Part shown: piece after piece, positions 34,743-37,550 of the stretch
How the letters are laid out: each line of letters starts with the position of its first letter
Position numbering within the stretch: position 1 is the first letter of the stretch
The notes under the pieces: generated by a model
What the model was told of the DNA's origin: nothing
The model's input: only the letters and a program-made list of their open reading frames with translations
The model's database searches: none
Position numbers and translations under genes: made by a program
From: Oscillospiraceae bacterium
GTDB taxonomy: Bacteria > Bacillota > Clostridia > Oscillospirales > Oscillospiraceae
DNA length: 37,550 nt
Assembly (NCBI GenBank): GCA_017466665.1
Contig: JAFTTQ010000136.1
Location: 1-37,550, forward strand
Direction: 5' to 3'

Positions 34743-34955
34743 TTAAATAATAATGGCTTCTGCCAACTGATCGTCAATATTGTAGCGGGCATCCTTGATG
34801 GAAACCACGCAGCCACCCTTGCGGCGGGCGATTACCGTGATCGGTTCACCGGAGTAGCAGCCAAGAGAAAACAGGAAGGCATTAAGCTCCTCATCGTCAG
34901 TGACGATGTCGCGGACGATGTATTCAGTTCCTTCCTGAGCATTTAACAGTGTCAT
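34743..34955 (-). CDS. feoA: Ferrous iron transport protein A
   Basis: 70 residues, one SH3-like FeoA domain: 'EGTEYIVRDIVTDDEELNAFLFSLGCYSGEPITVIARRKGGCVVSIKDARYNIDDQLAEAIII', the usual L..LG...G..I.....G..V......R..L......I pattern. It is small and cytoplasmic and works with FeoB. The ATG at 34955 follows GAGG by 8 nt; the TTG at 34976 would add seven residues and is not preferred. Promoter at 35006-35034. Confidence 0.92.
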   Translation of the reverse strand: MTLLNAQEGTEYIVRDIVTDDEELNAFLFSLGCYSGEPITVIARRKGGCVVSIKDARYNIDDQLAEAIII

Positions 34956-34982
34956 ACATCTGGCCTCATTTCGCAATTGGAG

Positions 34983-34996
34983 TTAGCCTTGGCTAA
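34983..34996 (-). promoter_or_regulatory. Putative DtxR/IdeR-like box in the feoA leader
   Basis: TTAGCC-TT-GGCTAA is a perfect 14-bp palindrome immediately after the predicted transcription start, with a related half-site (TTAGC) inside the promoter spacer. It resembles ferrous-iron boxes of the DtxR family, so feo genes are probably repressed when iron is plentiful. Confidence 0.65.
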
Positions 34997-35005
34997 TTCC
35001 TCCTA

Positions 35006-35034
35006 AGTTTACCACTGCTAACTGCCTTTGTCAA
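35006..35034 (-). promoter_or_regulatory. feoA promoter
   Basis: On the minus strand, TTGACA (35029-35034), 17 nt, TAAACT (35006-35011). The iron box at 34983-34996 overlaps the expected start, so repression would be by blocking initiation. Confidence 0.7.
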
Positions 35035-35079
35035 GTATTTCCAATAAAAAAGTTGAAAAATTTTTTGATAGAAAAAAGC

Positions 35080-35108
35080 TTGACAGATACGGACATTTGT
35101 GTTTTAAT
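35080..35108 (+). promoter_or_regulatory. Promoter of the T-box/trpB transcript
   Basis: TTGACA (35080-35085), 17 nt, TTTAAT (35103-35108, 5/6 match). Predicted start near 35115. It is divergent from the feoA promoter, with about 45 nt between the -35 boxes. Confidence 0.75.
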
Positions 35109-35114
35109 GATGGA

Positions 35115-35383
35115 AACCGAAGATGGTGTGTAAGTACCTTTGTTTAAGGTTTTATAGAGAGCCGCCTGTGGGTGGAAGGGCGGCAGACCTGGCAGATGGG
35201 AATGGACACCTGAGGGCGACCTGAAAGGCATTTTGCTCAGTAGGGAAGACGGAGCAGGCACTTCGTTAACAAAACCGGCGTATGATAGTACGCATAAAAG
35301 TGGGCGCAATGCGCCAAGCCGGGTGGTACCGCAGGATGTATTTCATTCCTGTCCCAGCATTTATGCTTGGGGCAGGTTTTTTT
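35115..35383 (+). ncRNA. T-box riboswitch, specifier UGG (tryptophan)
   Basis: A 270-nt leader with T-box hallmarks: the AGAGAG and GGTGGAAGG segments of stem I, a specifier region GAA-TGG-ACACC with TGG at 35203-35205, the conserved T-box GGGTGGTACCGC (35321-35332) that pairs with uncharged tRNA ends, and a terminator (CCTGTCCCAGC 35348-35358, GCTTGGGGCAGG 35365-35376, then seven T). Uncharged tRNA-Trp should stabilise the antiterminator and switch on the TrpB gene. Confidence 0.9.
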
Positions 35384-35421
35384 ATTTTGCATACCTTGAA
35401 AATCTTGAAAGGAGAATGGAT

Positions 35422-36792
35422 ATGAACAAGCAAGAGATCCCCTATAAGATTTATTTGGAAGAAAGTGAGATGCCCAAGGCGTGGTATAATGTCCGGGCAG
35501 ATATGGTCAATAAGCCTGCACCGCTTTTGAATCCTGAAACCAAAAAGCCTATGACGGAGGAGGAGCTGTCCCAGATCTTCTGCCGTGAGCTGGCACGTCA
35601 GGAGCTGAATGACACCGATGCCTGGATCGAGATCCCCCAGGAAATCCGGGATTTTTACCGTATGTACCGGCCTTCTCCCTTGGTAAGAGCCTATTGCCTG
35701 GAGGAAAAGCTGCAAACCCCGGCGAAGATCTACTATAAATTTGAGGGCAACAACACCTCCGGCAGCCATAAGCTGAATTCCGCCATTGCCCAGGCATATT
35801 ATGCCAAGCAGCAGGGACTCAAGGGCGTTACCACCGAAACCGGGGCCGGCCAGTGGGGCACAGCCCTTTCTATGGCGTGCTCCTATTTTGGGCTGGACTG
35901 TAAGGTATTTATGGTCAAGGTGTCCTATGAGCAGAAGCCCTTCCGCCGGGAGGTTATGCGCACCTACGGTGCGAATGTGACACCCTCTCCGTCTGATACA
36001 ACGGCAGTGGGCCGCCGTATTTTGGAGGAATTTCCCGGCACGACCGGTTCTTTGGGCTGCGCTATCAGTGAAGCGGTGGAGGCTGCCGCCAGCCGTGAGG
36101 GTTACCGCTATGTGCTGGGCAGCGTGATGAATCAGGTGCTGCTGCATCAGTCGGTGATCGGTCTGGAAACCAAGGCGGCACTGGATAAATATGATATTAA
36201 GCCGGATATCATTATCGGCTGTGCCGGCGGCGGCTCCAATTTGGGCGGATTGGTAGGCCCCTTTGCGGGGCAGAAGATCCGGGGTGAGTCCGATGTCCGG
36301 CTGATCGCTGTGGAGCCGGCATCCTGTCCCAGCCTGACCCGGGGCAGCTATATCTATGATTTCTGTGATACCGGCAAGGTATGCCCCCTGCAAAAAATGT
36401 ATACACTGGGCAGCGGATTTATTCCTTCCTCCAGCCATGCCGGCGGTCTGCGATATCACGGTATGAGCAGCGTAGTATCTCAGCTTTACCACGACGGATT
36501 GATGGAGGCGGTCACCGTCAGCCAGACAGAGGTATTCCAGGCGGCGGTGGAGTTTGCCCGGGTGGAGGGTATCCTGCCTGCACCGGAAAGCAGCCACGCC
36601 ATCCGTGTGGCAATGGATGAGGCAATGAAGTGCAAGGAAACCGGGGAGGAAAAGACCATTGTCTTTGGACTGACCGGAACCGGCTATTTCGATATGTTTG
36701 CCTATCAGCGCTTCAATGACGGCCAAATGAGCGACTATATTCCTACCGATGAGGAGATCGCCCAAAGCCTCGCCAAAGCCCCCAGACTGTAA
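35422..36792 (+). CDS. trpB: Tryptophan synthase beta chain, TrpB2 (TrpB-like) type
   Basis: 456 residues, longer than classical TrpB (about 395) and matching the TrpB2/TIGR01415 type. The N-terminal extension 'PYKIYLEESEMPKAWYNVRADM' is typical; the PLP lysine lies in 'NNTSGSHKLNSA'; the phosphate-binding loop is 'GCAGGGSNLGG' and 'ETGAGQWGTALS' is conserved. TrpB2 makes tryptophan from indole and serine. It stands alone, without trpA or the rest of the pathway, so indole salvage is a reasonable role. The T-box upstream makes expression rise when tRNA-Trp is uncharged. ATG 35422 has AAAGGAG 7 nt upstream. Confidence 0.95.
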   Translation: MNKQEIPYKIYLEESEMPKAWYNVRADMVNKPAPLLNPETKKPMTEEELSQIFCRELARQELNDTDAWIEIPQEIRDFYRMYRPSPLVRAYCLEEKLQTPAKIYYKFEGNNTSGSHKLNSAIAQAYYAKQQGLKGVTTETGAGQWGTALSMACSYFGLDCKVFMVKVSYEQKPFRREVMRTYGANVTPSPSDTTAVGRRILEEFPGTTGSLGCAISEAVEAAASREGYRYVLGSVMNQVLLHQSVIGLETKAALDKYDIKPDIIIGCAGGGSNLGGLVGPFAGQKIRGESDVRLIAVEPASCPSLTRGSYIYDFCDTGKVCPLQKMYTLGSGFIPSSSHAGGLRYHGMSSVVSQLYHDGLMEAVTVSQTEVFQAAVEFARVEGILPAPESSHAIRVAMDEAMKCKETGEEKTIVFGLTGTGYFDMFAYQRFNDGQMSDYIPTDEEIAQSLAKAPRL

Positions 36793-36803
36793 GTGGTTCG
36801 CGC

Positions 36804-36868
36804 AAGCGTACCCTCTCCCTTTGGGAGAGGTGGCAGCCCGCACGGGCTGACGGAGAGGGTGTTCTGTC
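36804..36868. repeat. GC-rich palindromic repeat after trpB
   Basis: ACCCTCTCC (36810-36818) and GGAGAGGGT (36852-36860) are exact complements. Inside are CTCTCCC-TTT-GGGAGAG and CAGCCCG-CA-CGGGCTG hairpins. Non-coding. Confidence 0.65.
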
Positions 36869-36890
36869 GCTATAGATAAATAGGAAAAAA

Positions 36891-36936
36891 GATGAAAGAA
36901 TAATGAAAACCCGGGTCGTTTGACCCGGGTTTTTGC
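36891..36936 (+). terminator. Terminator, also copy 1 of a direct repeat
   Basis: AAAACCCGGGTC pairs with GACCCGGGTTTT, loop GTTT, followed by T. The segment GATGAAAGAATAATGAAAAC onward (36891-36922) recurs at 37518-37550, with one extra A. Confidence 0.8.
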
Positions 36937-36958
36937 GGAACGCTGAGAGCATAGTTTT

Positions 36959-37219
36959 CTACCCCTGTGAACGGCTTTCCGATTCCAGCAGTGACATCGA
37001 AAGAACCTTCTGCAATAGTTCTTTTGTCAGATACTCCTTAGATACCATCCTTGTGTCCATCGGATCTCCCGGAACAAACAGATTACAGGCAGCCGAATCC
37101 TCATCCAGGTTACATTTGTTTTTCTCCATACAATGCCCGTAAAAGACTTTTCGGAGTTTCCCGTCAAATATTCCGTAATGTTGAATATATTTTGTACAGT
37201 TACCGCATTTGTTTTTCAT
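36959..37219 (-). CDS. Small Cys-rich protein of unknown function
   Basis: 86 residues. 'MKNKCGNCTKYIQHYG...KVFYGHCMEKNKCNLDEDSAACNLF' has CxxC, GHC, and two later cysteines arranged like a small zinc or iron binding knuckle. Similar short Cys-rich proteins are common in Firmicutes, with no assigned role. A good ribosome site (AAGGAG, 7 nt) precedes the ATG at 37219 on the minus strand. It is flanked by the direct repeat at 36891 and 37518, so it may be a cassette or a product of a duplication. Confidence 0.75.
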   Translation of the reverse strand: MKNKCGNCTKYIQHYGIFDGKLRKVFYGHCMEKNKCNLDEDSAACNLFVPGDPMDTRMVSKEYLTKELLQKVLSMSLLESESRSQG

Positions 37220-37550
37220 TGTGATTCTCCTTAACGTAGATTTGTAATTTACTCTCGACTACAAGCCGTAAAATCAAAACGCATTATGCTTTTGAAAAAT
37301 CCTATGAATGTATATCAATATGATAATTCATTTTAATTATAAAAGATACTACCACTCGACAGGCAAGTGACATCACTTTACCCTCAAAAAAGCAATTTTT
37401 TTGTATTTTTAAGAATTAGGCAAAGCAATCATCCGATAATACTTGATTATATAAGGCTCCCTTGGCAGTCGCCGAGGGAGCGAAATTATTCTTTATTCTT
37501 TTAAGGTAATGAGATCGATGAAAAGAATAATGAAAACCCGGGTCGTTTGA
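37220..37550. other. Gene-free stretch upstream of the Cys-rich gene
   Basis: No gene recognised. AT-rich (37260-37400), which likely holds the minus-strand promoter of the Cys-rich gene, though no box pair is convincing. A GCTCCCT/AGGGAGC hairpin (37456-37462, 37475-37481) is present, and copy 2 of the terminator repeat begins at 37518 and runs off the window. Confidence 0.6.
37518..37550 (+). repeat. Direct repeat, copy 2 of the terminator-like sequence
   Basis: GATGAAAAGAATAATGAAAA followed by CCCGGGTCGTTTGA equals 36891-36922 apart from one extra A. It is cut off by the window end, so it cannot be seen whether its pairing arm follows. Confidence 0.75.

Noticed and set aside
35266..36843. 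Long minus-strand frame opposite trpB and the T-box
   Set aside because: It is antisense to a clear TrpB2 gene and runs through the T-box terminator.
37510..37550. Tiny reading frame MRSMKRIMKTRVV at the window end
   Set aside because: It is made from the direct repeat; the other copy of the repeat breaks the frame at once, so it is probably chance.

Overview
The window looks like a chromosomal segment of an anaerobic, probably gut-associated Clostridia bacterium, most likely of the Oscillospirales/Ruminococcaceae group. This is inferred from Firmicutes-type ribosome binding sites (AAGGAGG), a tryptophan T-box, a Re-type citrate synthase operon, a peptidase T and acetate kinase background, a two-carboxylate (Na+-type) ATP synthase c subunit, and several families of GC-rich palindromic repeats between genes. 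No rRNA or tRNA gene, CRISPR array or complete insertion sequence was seen. Species-level placement is not possible from the sequence alone.

Layout. 1-1907: the end of a YhiN/BaiN-type flavoprotein, apparently clipped by an in-frame amber codon, then an FAD-dependent dehydrogenase. 1922-4259: a YtrA-type GntR regulator with an unusual 9-bp tandem repeat in its promoter, an ABC ATPase and its membrane partner. 4260-6540: a nested repeat insertion, a DUF1294 membrane protein, a small lipoprotein and a WYL-domain regulator. 6584-13912: a complete F1Fo ATP synthase operon (small AtpZ-like and AtpI-like proteins, then a, c, b, delta, alpha, gamma, beta, epsilon) with a strong promoter and a shared terminator. 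13913-18645: tmcAL (tRNA-Met cytidine acetate ligase) divergent from ackA, then pepT, a small zinc-finger-like protein and a compact Cu/Zn superoxide dismutase-like protein.

18649-23823: an operon for the oxidative branch that makes 2-oxoglutarate: Re-citrate synthase, an FCD-type GntR regulator, aconitase and isocitrate dehydrogenase. A GntR-like palindrome lies on the promoter. 23961-29845: a CarD-family protein, a BspA-type leucine-rich-repeat lipoprotein, and a two-gene minus-strand unit coding for a VanX-like M15 peptidase with wall-binding repeats and an Ig-like/transglutaminase membrane-anchored protein. 29935-32256: a DUF1538 membrane protein in an operon with two different PII-like proteins, the best candidate in the window for an under-described system (a putative transporter with paired regulators). 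32262-35034: an iron(II) uptake locus (feoA, feoB and a 54-residue Cys-rich FeoB-associated membrane protein) with two palindromes resembling DtxR/IdeR boxes. 35080-36792: a stand-alone TrpB2-type tryptophan synthase beta chain behind a Trp-specific T-box. 36793-37550: repeats, a Cys-rich small protein and a duplicated terminator-like direct repeat.

How it fits together: the genes describe fermentative energy metabolism (acetate kinase giving ATP, an ATP synthase probably coupled to Na+), glutamate-precursor synthesis through Re-citrate synthase, ferrous iron uptake, peptide use, and surface proteins typical of a host-associated anaerobe. All assignments rest on reading motifs and gene order; no database search was possible.
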